A DNA stretch of 64,000 bases from contig BDSI01000057.1 of NCBI GenBank assembly GCA_003117195.1, forward strand, positions 186,001 to 250,000, written 5' to 3'. The translations under genes and the position numbers were made by a program. Positions 1-12,507 of the stretch are shown here, in pieces. Under the pieces are notes generated by a model that did not search any database, was not told the origin of the DNA, and was given only the letters and a program-made list of their open reading frames with translations. The DNA comes from Eudorina sp. 2006-703-Eu-15 (Eukaryota; Chlorophyta; Chlorophyceae; Chlamydomonadales; Volvocaceae). Within the stretch, counting starts at the first letter, position 1. Each line of letters opens with the position of its first letter.

Positions 1-23
1 GTTGCGAACGCCCGCAACGAACC

Positions 24-2447
24 ATGTCAGCTCGCCCAGAGCGCAGCGAGATTGTTCTGGTCACTGGATGCAGTGATGGAGGCATTGGTGAGTTCGGGCT
101 TCCACCCTCGCTTGCGGTCGACGTCGCTGAACATCCGACGGTCACCCGCACCCCTTCGGCTGACAGGGATAAACAGCACCAGTCCACGTCATCTCTATGC
201 CCTCACTTCCATTCGCATGATGTAATATTCCTTTTGAATCACATGGCAAACCCAGTTGGTTGCTGCGGCGGCATGGTGCTGGCGCAGGCGCGGAGCTGTG
301 CAAGGCCTTCCACGCGGCGGGCTGCACGGTCTACGCCACCGCTCGGCGGCAGGAGGCCATGTCGGGCCTCCGCGAGGTCGGCATCCGTACCCTGACGCTG
401 GACGTGACCAGTGATGAGTCGGTCAAGGCTGCGGTGGCGGCGGTGTTGGCGGAGGCGGGCCGCATCGACATCCTGGTCAACAACGCGGGCATTGGCTTGG
501 TGGGTGACCCGGTGCGGGGGACTCAGCAGCAAGCCAGCAACCCCCTTGAGGTCGGCAAGTGCGCGACCGCACGCGCGGAAGCTTGTGCCGGGGTTTTCAC
601 AGCATCCGCCCTTGGACCCCGATGATGACGGCCTTGTGCCGGGTCCTTGCGCACGTTTCCGCCAGTGTGGTCGGCCGGTGATGCAGCTGGCCGATGAGAC
701 TTTGGCCGCACGCGGCCGCTTCTATCGGCCGTTTTGCTCCTCGTGGCGTCCTCCGTCAGGACCGGGCGCCATGTGCACCACCCCACACATCCCGGGCTGG
801 GTGCGCCTGGGCTTCAAATACGCTTCATCCCCACACGTCGAGCGGGCGGTTGGCCCTAACGTTACTCGCCGCGTTTCCGAATCGCTCTGCCGTACACTGC
901 TCCTATCCATCTCGGACCCCTCGTAGATGGCGCCGATGGCGGAAGTGGACCTCAAGAAGGCGCAAGAGGTGAGCCAGCCGGGTTTCGTGGAAGCGGGCTT
1001 CGACAGTTAAGGCGCACACCAACAGGGACTTCATCACCCTGGCCGTGTTGGATGTCTTGGGGCCGTTTAAAAAAACGAGGGCGCCTTGCCCGGTGGTGAC
1101 GCGCGCAGTGATCGCTGATCGCCCGTCAGCTGTCACACGTCCTGAGCTGCACCAATGCGCAGGTGACTTTTAGCGGGCGCGTCTCCTCTTGGACTCGATC
1201 CCCTGCCCAGCCGGCTCCTGTTCACAACTTCACGCACAGCTCACATCAAGCAGCCTACGTGCGAACATGTCACGTTTCCGGACACGTTTCCTATATAGGA
1301 TATTATCCCTCTCCGCCGTGCTGTGCTGCCAGCGCTGCTGACACGCCGCACCCTCCCACCAGCCGCCGCCCCCCACCGGGCTCTCTTCGGCCGTCTCCGC
1401 CACCTCTCATCCCCATCTCTCCTCCCTCGCACCCCCTCCCTCGCAACCCACCGCCTCTCCCGCCAGGTGTTCGACGCCAACCTCTGGGGCACTCTCCGCA
1501 TGGTGCAGGCGGTGGCCCCCCACATGGCGTCCCGGCGGTGCGGCACCATCTGCAACGTGGGCAGCGTGGTGGGCATCATCGCCACCCCCTGGGGCGGCGT
1601 CTACTGCTCCTCCAAGGCGGCGGTGCACTCCATGACGGACACCCTGCGGCTGGAGCTGCAGCCGTTCGGCGTCAAGGTGGTGCTGCTGGCCCCCGGCGCG
1701 GTGCGCTCCAACCTGGGCGCCAACAACATGCAGGTGCGGACAGGGGGCGGGGGAGGGGCCGGAGGCGAGGGGCCCAGCTGGGCACACGATGGGGCGCGGC
1801 AGATCGAATTTTGATGATTTCGAACACATCGAAATCATCCCTGGGACCCGTGCGACCGGGTGCTGAGGAGTCTTGGTGATGAGGATCCTTGCACAGAGAG
1901 AGAGAGGACTTGCACGGCCGCTTGCGTGCAAATGATGTTGCTGAGGTGGACGTGATACCGAACGGAAGGGGAGCCGCAGGATGTCGAGGTGCACCCCACG
2001 GCAGGTGCCTCAACGTCAAACCCCAGCGGAGGTGCGAAGCGTGTGCCGATGGGCGGGTAACGGTCTTCAGCTGCGTTCAAGGCCGACCTGCAGCTGCCGG
2101 CCCCTCTCTGTGCTCCATACCTGGCCCTGCGACAGCGCTTCACGGACAACTTCAAGATGTACGCGCCCTTCGCGGACGTCATTCGGCGGCGCACGCAGCT
2201 CAGCCAGGGTATGCAGTCCATGCCCACTGACGTGTTCGCGAGGGGCGCGGTGGCGCAGCTGCTGCGGCCCCGGCCGCCGCGGCTATTCATGCTGGGCGGC
2301 TTCGTGCGGCTGATGCAGTTGGCCACGTGGTGGCCCCTGTGGCTGAGGGACGCCCTGATGGCCCGTGCCTTCAAGATAAGCACGGTGACGTTGCCGCGGC
2401 TGCCGGCCACGGCGCCTCAAGGCGAAGCTGTGAAAAAGGCGGATTGA
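24..2447 (+). CDS. Short-chain dehydrogenase/reductase, AYR1-like (putative 1-acyl-dihydroxyacetone-phosphate reductase)
   Basis: Five exons were assembled by hand: 24-87, 288-511, 927-968, 1467-1733 and 2082-2447. All introns are GT-AG and the phases agree, giving about 320 residues. What is seen: the NAD(P)-binding motif TGCSDGGIG (residues 14-22, completed across intron 1), NNAG (86-89), and the catalytic Ser143, Tyr156 and Lys160 in the pattern GVYCSSK. The C-terminal exon carries a Pro/Arg-rich stretch followed by hydrophobic residues (LFMLGGFVRLM) that could contact a membrane. Known of the family: classical SDRs of this layout include yeast AYR1 and related NADPH-dependent reductases acting on lipid precursors. 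The substrate is inferred, not shown. Exon 3 (14 codons) is the least certain, since another donor in exon 2 would shift a few residues. The start is the first ATG and lies 24 bases from the window edge. The gene converges on the PDCD5 homologue. Confidence 0.85.
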
Positions 2448-3061
2448 AGGTGGCTGGCTTGGCATGATGTGCTTGAGACTTGGGAAGGCTGGGAAGTAGG
2501 GACATGTAGGGACATGTCTGTGTGGGGTGAGAGCGAGAGGCGTGGTGGAGAACGCTGGTGTGCTATAGCGCGGGGAAGAGGGGAAGCATCCGAGGCGAGT
2601 GCGGCGCACGGAGTTGGTGGGACGACTTCAACAAGGGCCCCCAGGGCCCCAGGCTGGGCCGGGCAAGTCAGTGGGATCTGGGTGCTGGCCAGTCGTCCGC
2701 AGTCGGGCCGGCTTCCCAGGAAAGAGACCGCGCTTGGTTGCTATGATGGTCGTCTGCGGATGTGTGTTGCACCATTAGCTACTGGCAGTGAGATTCAACG
2801 AACGCACGGTGCGTGTGTTCATCGCGCTCGGCACAGGCAAAACGCTGGGCGCCAGGCGCAGGGTGCTCGAGGGATGCACAATGCAGGTTTGCTTGATCAA
2901 TCGCCACATTGCCCGTGGCTGCAGAGAGGGCAGAGAGGGTTGGATGAGTAATCCGGCTTTTGCAAGCCATCGTGTAGCGTTTTCAAGCGCAGTGCCGCCA
3001 TCGGTCTTGCAGCCTTCCGTGTTTTGTGGGATTCTGATGAGTATCGTCCATCTGGCATTGC

Positions 3062-3096
3062 GACCCGCGGGGTCCACTGTGACATCCTTAATGATA
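3062..3096 (+). repeat. Truncated copy of a dispersed 3'-tail repeat (non-LTR-like)
   Basis: The segment GACCCGCGGGGTCCACTGTG, followed by ACATCCTTAATGATA, closely matches segments at 42918-42964, 55368-55414 and, inverted, 55578-55616. Copies end in short AAT-type tracts, as expected for 3' ends of non-LTR retrotransposons or SINEs. This copy lacks most upstream sequence. Confidence 0.55.
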
Positions 3097-3416
3097 TAAC
3101 TTGCGACCCAGATCACTACTTCGTACTCGTTCGTTGTACTTCACCTTGTGTACGGCACTCAGGTAGTCAGGCCGTCCGACAGAAGCTTGCAATCCCGGCC
3201 GGAACCACCGTATGCGGCAGCAGCCCAGCGCGGACCCAACCACCGCCTCCAATCTGCACCTCCCCTTCCTCCCAGACATGTGCAAAATCTATATCCTACA
3301 CGTCCCTCAATACCTTCGGCTTATTGAGGCCTGATCGACAATCGGCAGCCTCAACAGGCCCGTGGGTCTTCGGGACGACGCCTGGAGGCTGTCGAACCAA
3401 ACTTCAAAGTTCCTAG

Positions 3417-3421
3417 TTACA
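3417..3421 (-). promoter_or_regulatory. Candidate TGTAA poly(A) signal for the PDCD5 homologue
   Basis: TTACA on the plus strand reads TGTAA on the minus strand, about 200 bases beyond the PDCD5 stop. TGTAA is the usual polyadenylation signal in volvocine algae. Cleavage here is inferred only. Confidence 0.4.
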
Positions 3422-3618
3422 ACTGTTACGTTGCGGGTGACAACAAGGACATCCCTGGACAATGCGCACAATACTACAGCGGCAACAAACACGAAACCAA
3501 CATCTGTCCGCCAACACCACCTGCAACTCCGTGATACCGCACCACCCGACAGGCGGCACACCACCGACACCCCTCGCCAAGGAGCAGGAGCAGGACAAAT
3601 GATTCATTCACCAGTCAA

Positions 3619-5601
3619 TCAGTCGTCGTCGAACAGGTTGGGGCGGCGTCTCTGTATCGTGATCTTGGGCTTCGATGCGCCCTCGCGCTCGTTCATCTGC
3701 TCCAGCAGCTGCACCAGCCGCTCCTCAGACACCTGCGCACCGGAAACACAAAGCAAGGGCAGGTTTGACACGGCAGCCAGGTTGGGCCGCGAAGAAGCCG
3801 CGGGACGTTTCAACCCACCCCCCCCCACACACACACCGCCTCCACAGGAGTACTGTGACGCCGCATGAACTCGAAGGCACTAGGCTTGGATTCCTAGTGC
3901 CTTTCATGTCATAATACGGCACGCAGTAGTGCCGAGGACGACCAGTCCACACGGCCTGTACGGCAGATGAGCAGTTGATCTTCGTTTTGGTGCTCCATGC
4001 CCGTATCCTTCCTTAAGAACGCTCCCGTGTAATGCACGCGGCTTTCGACTTGAAACGCTGCAAGCGGCCATACCCCATACGCGCGCTCCCGGTGACCCAT
4101 GCCACATGTGTGGACGGCTCGCGGCTGTGGCGGGCATCCCAGGCCCCCCCACCTTGGCCGTCAGTGCGCCTCGCTGGGCGGCTGCCAGAATCATGTTCTC
4201 CACACCCCGGGCCTTGTCCGGCTTCACGATGGCGATGCGAGCCACTGCGACGCAGGCCACAGGGGCATCGGAGCGTGAACCACAGGAGCTCGAGTGGTGC
4301 GTCGCGAAATCTCTTCCCAATCGCAGCGAAATCGCGAAACAGATTCGGGTTTCGCAGCAGGGGCCCCAAACCGCGACACATGAACGCTGCGAAAGCACCC
4401 ATGCACGGGAATCCAGGTCCCCGGGCGCAAGCCCTGATACAGGCGTACAGCCATGTAGAGAGTAGCGACTGGCTGGGACCCAACCCAGGACAGCGGTCCG
4501 CGGGCCCTCGAAAAGCTCCTGGACGTTCACGCCGAGGAGCACCGGGCGGCTCCTGATTTTCTCGTGACGGTTCGTAGTAAACCAAGCAATTACATGCGTA
4601 GCGCCCAAGCCCAAGCCCAGCGAGCGCAACGGTCACGATACATTCTGAGTCCAAGCAACCCCAGCCCGAGGGGTCGCAGTTGGGTGAGGTGCATATTCGG
4701 GTAGGGTAAGCCCACGACCGTGAGATACATGGTGCGCACTCCCGGCAGTTGGTGAAGGCCGCCGGCCCCCGCACTACGTCACACAGCTGCAACCCCGCTC
4801 ACATCGTTCACGGGCCTCGTTGGTCATACAGGCCGCCAGCATCCCCCTGCGCTGCTCCTCAGCAGAGCTGCAGAAAGGGTTCCGACGGATGGGCGAGTTG
4901 CGTACGGCATCTTAAGCAGATGGTGGAGGTTAGAAACCGAATGAGGGACATTTGCCCAGGTCATAGGCCGAAGGTTCTTATAGACTGAATATACTTCGCC
5001 ATGAGAATCCGTCGCAATGAAAATGCAATCCACGGGTTTGACGTCGATTGCATCTTCGACAGGGGATTATGCCCGCGGCACAAATCACAGCCGGTAACAA
5101 CCTCGACGACCACGCAACACATGGGGATCTCCGCCCTTCACAGTTCCGATTGTCAGACGCAGAATCCCCTGGGTGCGCGACGGTCGGCCAATACATCTTG
5201 ATCTCATGCCACGGATGGAACGGGTACGACCGGCAGAGGCTGACTGGGCATGTGTTACACAGCCTAGGCGCTTCCGGAGCACGTTCATGGAAGTGCGACT
5301 CAGGTCAGGAGTTCTCTTACGGATGAGACGTTCGGAAGTTGTCCGAGAAATGCGAGAGTGTTTCGGTGCTGCAGCACCAGCCCTTACCCTGTAACCCGGA
5401 TCTGCCTAAACGCGTACCGTTTTGCCTCTTCCTGGGCCTCCAGCTCCTCTTGCGAAGGGGCACCCTACCGCGCGAACGACGTCATTGTCGAGACACTCGT
5501 CTTCCTCAAGGTTCCGGGTAGAATTTCAACAATAATTCGCGTACCTGCCCGCCTTTGCCAGCCATCATGGCTGCAAGCCGCTGTTCCTCGTCTACTTGCA
5601 T
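3619..5601 (-). CDS. PDCD5: PDCD5/TFAR19 family double-stranded-DNA-binding-like protein
   Basis: Five exons on the minus strand: 5545-5601, 5418-5446, 4803-4867, 4153-4244 and 3619-3732. All junctions are GT-AG and in phase, giving 118 residues. Family hallmarks are the helical core with IAIVKPDKARGVENMIL (about residues 53-69) and the C-terminal SEERLVQLLEQMNE followed by KITIQRRRPNLFDDD. Known of the family: PDCD5 proteins are small, conserved three-helix proteins in archaea and eukaryotes. In animals they act in chaperonin/tubulin folding control and cell-death regulation; plant and algal roles are little defined. The N-terminus is slightly shorter than the usual 125-130 residues. An in-frame TAA lies four codons upstream of the chosen ATG, which supports this start unless another exon exists upstream. 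The 29-base exon 2 is small enough for automated prediction to miss. Confidence 0.92.
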
Positions 5602-7712
5602 GGCGCCAACTTATCGAGCGCCGGAATGCACTCAAAGGTCAAACGTGTCGACTGCACAGAACCACTGTAATTGAGCTTGTTGAACAAGTGCACTGCCTGA
5701 CCTTTTCCCAAAAATCGAAACAACGTTCCACGACAACGTTCTGCTCAAGGTCCTTGCCTTGGATACCTTAATGTCGGTTGTGGTATTTGCCTTCTTAGCA
5801 CCGGACTCACAGAATTACTTTGACGCAAGGAATGTGCTGTACTCCTGCTGTCCATTGACATGTACGGCATTAGTGTGCTGTACATGAGGTAGGCCTGATA
5901 GCCAATATGGTGTCCGCCGCGTCATGGGGTCTGTAAACCTGCCCAAGGATGGCTGCAGGGACACGGGCACACGAGCAGAACCTACGAGACGGTCAGACCC
6001 TGTCAGACCTCGAGGACCCGCATCTACACCACCGCAGTCGAAGAGGAACGCAAGGATGTCCACAGACGCTCCGATGGCATCAACGACAGGAGAGGAGACA
6101 AACTCCAGGCCGTGGGCCAACGCGGGACTAACTCGTGCTGCGTCGCTTCCGAGCGCCGCAATATGATGCGTTTGCTACCGTCAGTGCAGCGCGCCACTGG
6201 AGCTCTTTGGGGTGTCCGCAGTGGCCAACACTGATTACTGACTAAAGCAATGTTTACAGCCGACTTCTCAAGAGAAGGTCGGCGACGGTCGGCGGCGCCC
6301 ACCAGGGCAGGCCCCCAACGCCCCCCACGTATTCTTCGTGTTCTAACCCCTCGTCAACCTCACACCGCCGTGCTGCTCCTGGCGTCTTGTTCGCGTTTGT
6401 CCACGTGTCGTGCAACGCGAGTCTGTGGCGGCCTGCAACGCACGTTTGCTGCCGTGGGCGTGACGGCTGCTTAGCGCAATCCGGGCCATCCACACGCACC
6501 TCATTCATGGCCAGTTGCACTCGTACCTGGGCGGCTTTTGGGAATTGGGGTCCGCTGCTGTGAGGTTCATGTGTTCATGCATGTTGTACAATCACCGTAA
6601 TCACCAAACCCTAGAGCACAGCAACATCAGGCCCTCTCACTTGATCATCATGCATGACACCGTACCCGTTTCAGGTATCAGTGACCTGTCTGGGCCCGTT
6701 GGAACGCGCGCCTGGATGGGGAATAGGGTCCACCTCGATGAACAGATAAGATACCCCGTTTCAGCCCTCTTCAGCCATTTCAGCCCTCTTCAGCCATTTC
6801 AGCCCTCTTCAGCCATTTCCCTTAGGGCCCCTTCACGCCAATAAATGTATCAATGCACGCCAGTCCTCGCCAGTTAATACACTTTTGACTGGGCGATGCA
6901 CAGCATTCGCCGAGGAGGTTGCCAAGCATCCCCGCCATCAGGGGCAACAAATACACGTGGACAGATGCAGAACTCCCTCCTGTCCCATGACCGCCAAAGT
7001 TCGGTCCCAAGCCCAAGCCAGCACCATAAATCGCAACAACATCAAGTAGCCATGTTTGCTAGTAACGCTTGGGACCGCCCGTCGAATCATTACGGCTGGA
7101 TCGACGCGCAAACCCATTCAGCAAGGGCAAAAACGTCAACTCAGGGCAAATACATAGCTTGCGGACCGGACCTTGCGGCCCTGTCGCTGCCACCAGATAC
7201 ATCTCCAGCACAGCGATACGTCCCCAGCCCCTCACCAAACCACCGAGGCGGCCACAATACCCCTTTCGTTTCACATTGTCAAGCGCAAGTCGGGAATGAA
7301 TACAGTAATAAGCACAACAACGTCGCAGCAGGCTGCAAACAGTACCACACTCCTACCGTACGGTAACTAGCTACCTATCTTACCATACCGCACCGTACCA
7401 TCGGACCCGCCATCCTTCCGTACAACATGTTTGCTAGGGAGACCCGCACACAAGGCAGTGGACGAGTCGCCAATACCGGCGCCCCAGCTGCCCGCACGGA
7501 GGCATCTCCTTCCCCTATCCTACCTGCCTGTGCAACGCACGCATATACACATCCAGTATCCTATGTCCACGCGCTGTCAGCCTCATTCAAACCTGCAGCT
7601 CACACAGCCCTAGGAAAGGAAACCGTACGGGACCGTACGACACTCACGCCGTACTCTCCGGCATTGCAAGTGGCCAACCTCGGGCCACCTAACGCCCACC
7701 CCGCAAGGTCCG
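5602..7712. other. Intergenic region without a supported gene
   Basis: This lies upstream of the PDCD5 homologue and downstream of the minus-strand gene ending at 7713. Open frames here are short and show no family motif or coherent splicing. It contains a 20-bp tandem repeat at 6759-6822. The PDCD5 promoter must lie at the left end. Confidence 0.5.
6759..6822. repeat. 20-bp tandem repeat, about three copies
   Basis: The unit TCAGCCCTCTTCAGCCATTT repeats about three times in direct succession. Each unit itself holds two related halves beginning TTCAGCC. No function is apparent. Confidence 0.85.
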
Positions 7713-9628
7713 TCAGCACCCCCCGGCGCTCCCACAGAACCCACCGACTCCCACCTCATCCAGCGGGCACCGGCTCGGGTGGCGGCAAGGCGGTGTGCCC
7801 ACCTGAGCTGGGTCGCCCCACCCGGACGGCAACTCCCCCGCCGAGCCCAAGCTACAGGGCCACGCCACCGGTGGTTGCCAAGCATGCGGCGCCTGCGCAC
7901 CAACTGGGTGGAAGCCACAGCTCCCGAGGCTTGTTCCCGACGTGAATACGGACATCAGGGCCCAATCCTGCAGGTCGGCGAAGTCTGGTGAGATGTTCAC
8001 TGGTGCCTGCTGCTCGCCTGCCGTGGAGGCGCCAATAAGCGGTGGCGCGGGCGGTTGGTAGGGAATGGCCGGTTCCGGAAGGGCGAGCAGCGGCCCCTGG
8101 CTGACAGTTGGGTGCTGGCTGGGTGGAAAGGCCGAGAGGCTGGCCGCGGGGTCCGGTGTCGATGCGGCAGAAGGGCACGGAAGAACAGTCGCGGGGCACA
8201 GCGGCAGGCCCGCAATGGCTTGCTGTAAGGGAGGGGCACGCTGCTGCTGCTGCTGCTCTAGGTGGTCGCTGAGGTGGCGTTGCTGTTGCATGGCAAGCGG
8301 CAATGGTGCCTGCGCTGCTGTTGGCACAAGTCGAGACGGGTCCGGCTGTGCGTGCGCCGGCAGCGGCGTCCAAACAGGCGATAAAGCTGCGGAAGGCGGC
8401 GCCTGCACCTGATGAGCCGACAGCTGCGCAAGCCCCTGTTGAGCCGCAAGCTCTCCCTGCGGCTGCTGCTGCTGCTGCTGCTGCAGCTGCGTGTTTGCCG
8501 CCGTCTCACGGTCCCGCTGCACCCGGAGCTGCTGGTGCCGCTGCAGGATCTGCGCCTCGAGCTCGTCCAACTCCTCGTCGTTCATGGACTCGACTGCGCA
8601 TGGGCACAGGTGACGAGGGGCGATTGCTGGTGTGAGAAGTGAGATACAACACGACGGTGGGGAATGATCCAAGGCGATGGAGCGCTGACCCAAGAACTCA
8701 ACGGACGTCAGGGCAGTGTTACCAGGCGCCGCCATGAGCTGCACCGCTTTCGTCAAGTCCCTGCCACAATACATCAAAGTTGCGCTGAATCGCGTCTGCC
8801 CCTCAGGTCCCTGTGTTGCCTCAGGCACCGTACATGTGTCGCGTGTGTCGCAAGCAGGCGCGGAGCCTTGCAGAGGGACACGGTTGCGGACGCGCAGAGC
8901 TGAACCGCGCCCTACGGAACGAATTGCTTTTCCACCCACCTCTAAGCAGCTCTCGCTGTTCCGCCCGAAGGGACTTTTGCGATGAGAAGTCCATGTCATC
9001 GGATGGGTCTTGCTCCAGCACGACCGGCGGCAGCGTGTCTGCCACATTCCCGGCGGCACAGGTAAGGGTTGAGGCTTGAGGGTTTGGGGCAGAACACCGT
9101 CAAGGTGGCTCATTGAAATCGGGGTGGATAACCAAATGCCTTTGAGGATCTCAATTGCGCCGGCCCATTACGGTTTGTCGTGGTGCCAGCCTACCTGCGA
9201 TTTTCTTCAACCGCTCCGAAAGATGCGCGAAACCCTGAGGACCCGCCATCTGCCGGCTGATTTGCATTAGCTCGCTTCTGATACCTACTAAGAGGCAATC
9301 CAGAGATCCTGAACGCAGTCACGGGGAAGCGGCACGCTTTTTATTCAGTACGGGCAGGCGTAACGCACCGACTTCGAAGCCAAAACCTGCCTGACGCAAG
9401 GAAGCGAAAGAGATGATGAACTTGACGACACTTTGGATCCTTCTTGAGGCACTTGCAGCAGCCGGACTGCCGCATTTCCGCTCGCCACCACGGCGTGCGC
9501 AGCAGTCGATTGAGTACCTTCAGCTCACTTAGGCTGAAGCTCATGGTAATCTTTCCATACATTTTGCGCAGCTCCATGGCTGCTTTTGGACGACCAGGCC
9601 CCGGTGCACTTCCCTTAGGCCGTCCCAT
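7713..9628 (-). CDS. Unrecognised Gln/Pro-rich protein with basic N-terminus
   Basis: Four minus-strand exons fit together: 9518-9628, 9195-9249, 8940-9038 and 7713-8593. All are GT-AG with matching phases, giving about 381 residues. I do not recognise the family. What is seen: an N-terminal MGRPKGSAPGPGRPK with two GRPK motifs resembling AT-hook cores; a predicted helix ERLKKIAG; an acidic patch DPSDDMDF; a charged, probably coiled-coil segment (EELDELEAQILQRHQQLRVQ); and a long Gln/Pro/Ala-rich tail. The basic N-terminus and acidic middle would suit a nuclear protein, but this is inference. The last exon stays open to 7713, although an additional intron near 7960 is possible, so the C-terminal 80 residues are uncertain. 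The start ATG at 9628 is the first in the frame. Confidence 0.5.
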
Positions 9629-12507
9629 GACCCTATCGCTTGGTCGAACAAATACAAGTCGACCAGGGGCCGTAAATATGAATTACCATGCACACGTATA
9701 TTTAAGGCACGGCCACAGACATCCTTTTGGAGTGAACACCATTGACGCGAACAGTGCAGTACCCGTACGCTATGGTACGCCAACCTGCGCAACGCCAAAG
9801 AGCAATGCTTAACTACTTGTTAATGGAGTTTAACTCAAGTTGAGTCGTCTGATTGCGCTGTAACGTCGTGGATGGCGTGCGGCCAGCGACGCTGTTGGCG
9901 CCTCGCACGAATGCGGTGACAGTACACATCTGAAGTTCTTGGTATGATCAACAGTAAATAAATTTTAGAGTTTTATCCGTTGTCTGGCACGCACCAATCC
10001 TTTCTTCTTCCTTTTTCGCGTAGCACCCATATCTACGGCCATGAAAACCTGTATGTCTTAACACGCGACGCTATGGGCCTGATATGTATGGGTCAAAGCA
10101 CTGGAAACCTCACAATTTAGTCTTACGGCTTTACTAATGGTGAAAACACCCTACCAGCTAGGAGCTCTGGCACTCTAACTTTTACGCCATATTGCTCGTT
10201 GTTGAAGAAAATACGCATTTCATCTCGATTTGTGTTCGTGCGCAGCTCATGCTGTTTACTGGCTGCAAAAAAAAAGTGTTGGTGGGAGTGTCCGCCGAGT
10301 GTCGGCCTGTATTAGGTTTTGGCGCACTGCTGATGAACTGTTTTGTGAACTAAGTTGAACGATTTTGTTTGTTCGCAGGTCGGATTCGCACATCGGGGGG
10401 GGGGATGTTACTCACCATCTTGACAGCTATCGCAACACGCCGCATTTCCATCAATCGCACCTGCAGCGAATTTACGGTGCGGCTCCTGGCGCACGCACTC
10501 AACGCTCGCACTCATTGTGGTTACTGTGTGTCAAGCGGCGGGTGGCCTTACCTCCCCTTATGGGTACCCGGGCTACCCTCCGTGGCTCTTTCAAGCAAGC
10601 TGGTCGATCCTTGCCGATCCTTGCACAGTCCATTGTTTACTAAAGAAGCATCACCTCCGGCCAAAGGCCCACAGCTGCCGCGGTGCATTAGTGCGGCATG
10701 TTCCATAAAACTCCGCGATCCAGGGGCCTGTAAGCATCTGTAACGTCGGGCAAAGGCACCAGCAGTTGACAGCATCTGATACCCGAGGAAAATGGTCGTG
10801 TATCATGATACCCTGGGGCCGCTGCCCACTGTGATAGATTCACGCCGCAAGCCGCCTGCCCCTGACCTGTAGGCTAGGGGTCACGATACGGATGACACGC
10901 CGGCAGGCAGGGGCGCCGGCTAGCCTACAGGTTCCGGCAACTCAGAATCGAACCCGGTGTGTAGCCGACATACCCACCGCGCGCTTGCCAATGAACAACC
11001 AAACTGTACGTTGTAAATTAATTCATCCAAGAACAATCCCGCGAGGCCAGGCCGCGCAGGTCTCGGCACCTGAAGATCACGCTGTTCGGGCACCTGGCGC
11101 TCGCTAGATAGCTAGGTGTGGACACGCAGCGCGGTCTGGCCAGGCAGGTCCCAACTGCCGAGCAACATAATCGCGCTGCTGTCCGCCATGGGGGCTTCCG
11201 ACCAGCCGTTGCCCGCATCCCTCCATATCGCAGTCCCCAGTTCCAAGACATGCCAGGTTAATGGACTGCGGACCCTCGCCAGTGGGGCAGACAGACGACG
11301 GTGCTGACAACGAAACGCGGGTGTCCAATTCAGACAGATCGATCGCCGGGTAGGTGCGGCCAGCATTCGGTGCAAGCCGTGGGCGTGACGGTTGATCAGC
11401 AGGCTACGAGAGCGGCCACGGAGCGACCGAGCGTGCGGATGCCTGCTAGCTCGACCTCGCGGAAATGCGCCGCGTCTGTATCTTGGCGATGCCGTACACG
11501 GCGAGATCGATCGATATCTCATATTCGGACGCAGTTAGCCAGTCGCGTGCCGCGGACGGTGAACCTGATTCACATTGGCGTAGGTCACCCTGGCGTTCGA
11601 ACGTGTGGGTAGTTGTGCCCAGCAGCACGCGTTGTCACGTGCACGGCGGGCGCAGGTGAATTTTGCTGCTGCATGTACGAGCACCGACGTCACTCAGTGA
11701 GAGTAATCGAGAATTTGGTGAAGTCAAAACCAGAACTGGCTGCAACCTGCTGCAACGAGGCTGGGCACTTATTTATGAATATGTTATAGAGGCGTGGGCG
11801 CTTACTGTCAGTCGCAGAGGGAAGCTGGACGTAGGCGCCATCAGTTCCCCATTTGACTGCCCCGCCACCTTACAATGCCTACCAACATCTGCCGTTCTGC
11901 CCCCGGCCGCACCTAACTTGCAACTACCTAGCCTGCGAAACTGTCCAAGGTTGTACGAGATTGTGCTATCTCGACCTAGCCAAATGGCTCCAGCCGAGAA
12001 GCCAAGCCTCAACGCACGTATGTACGGTCGTGCAACAGCGAACACAACGAACTGTACCCAGTAGCCGGTTTGCCAGCCCCCAGCCAGTCCGTCGATCCGC
12101 CTGAGGGGCGGCCCTACCGCCCCACCCAGGGTACGCCATCCGTGTCACGCAGCCTGTAGCGGCTCCGTGAGGGCCGTGCGTGACGCACTCCTCCATCGAT
12201 GATGATCCAGCCACGGCCCCAAGGACGACAGCGTTGCCCGTACAGCCCTCCATCCCTCCATCCGGACATGCATGCGGAAACAAGCAAGACCGCATTCGCA
12301 GCGGCGGTCCGCCCCGGCGCGTTCCCTGGACCCTCCCTGGCTAGCAGGGCTCCTCTGCGGCCCCCGCCTCGGGACGCCACTCCGACTCCCAGATCCGACT
12401 CGCGGGCTGCACAAACACCGCACAGCATGCGGCGGTTTGCCTCCGCCTCCGCCCTCGCCTTCACCTCAACCTCCGCCTCCGCCCTCGCCGCCGTCCATCA
12501 CCGGCCA
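9629..12507. other. Long intergenic region, partly AT-rich
   Basis: About 2.9 kb between the unrecognised minus-strand gene and the 3' end of the RdRP-helicase gene. The part from about 9,820 to 10,370 is clearly more AT-rich than its surroundings. An inverted repeat sits at 10866-10931. I find no motif-bearing open frame or credible exon chain. The left end must carry the promoter of the upstream minus-strand gene, and the right end the 3' untranslated region of the RdRP-helicase gene. Confidence 0.5.
10866..10931. repeat. 12-bp perfect inverted repeat around a 42-bp loop
   Basis: CCTGTAGGCTAG at 10866-10877 is exactly inverted as CTAGCCTACAGG at 10920-10931. Immediately to the right, the minus strand carries GGGTTCGATTCT, resembling a tRNA T-loop or pol III B box. 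The surrounding arms do not pair as a tRNA. A terminal inverted repeat of a small element or a SINE remnant is possible. Confidence 0.5.

Larger units (their letters stand above)
2448..3618. other. Convergent intergenic region
   Basis: This lies between the ends of the SDR gene (+) and the PDCD5 homologue (-), so it holds both 3' untranslated regions. Apart from the short retrotransposon-tail-like copy near 3062-3096 and a candidate poly(A) signal near 3417, I see no supported gene. Confidence 0.6.

Noticed and set aside
6759..6822. Short repeats considered as a CRISPR-like array
   Set aside because: The 20-bp units are contiguous without spacers and the genome is eukaryotic; it is a simple tandem repeat.
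10900..10985. Possible tRNA on the minus strand
   Set aside because: The B-box-like GGGTTCGATTCT is present, but T-arm, anticodon arm and acceptor stem do not pair, so it is at best a degraded derivative.
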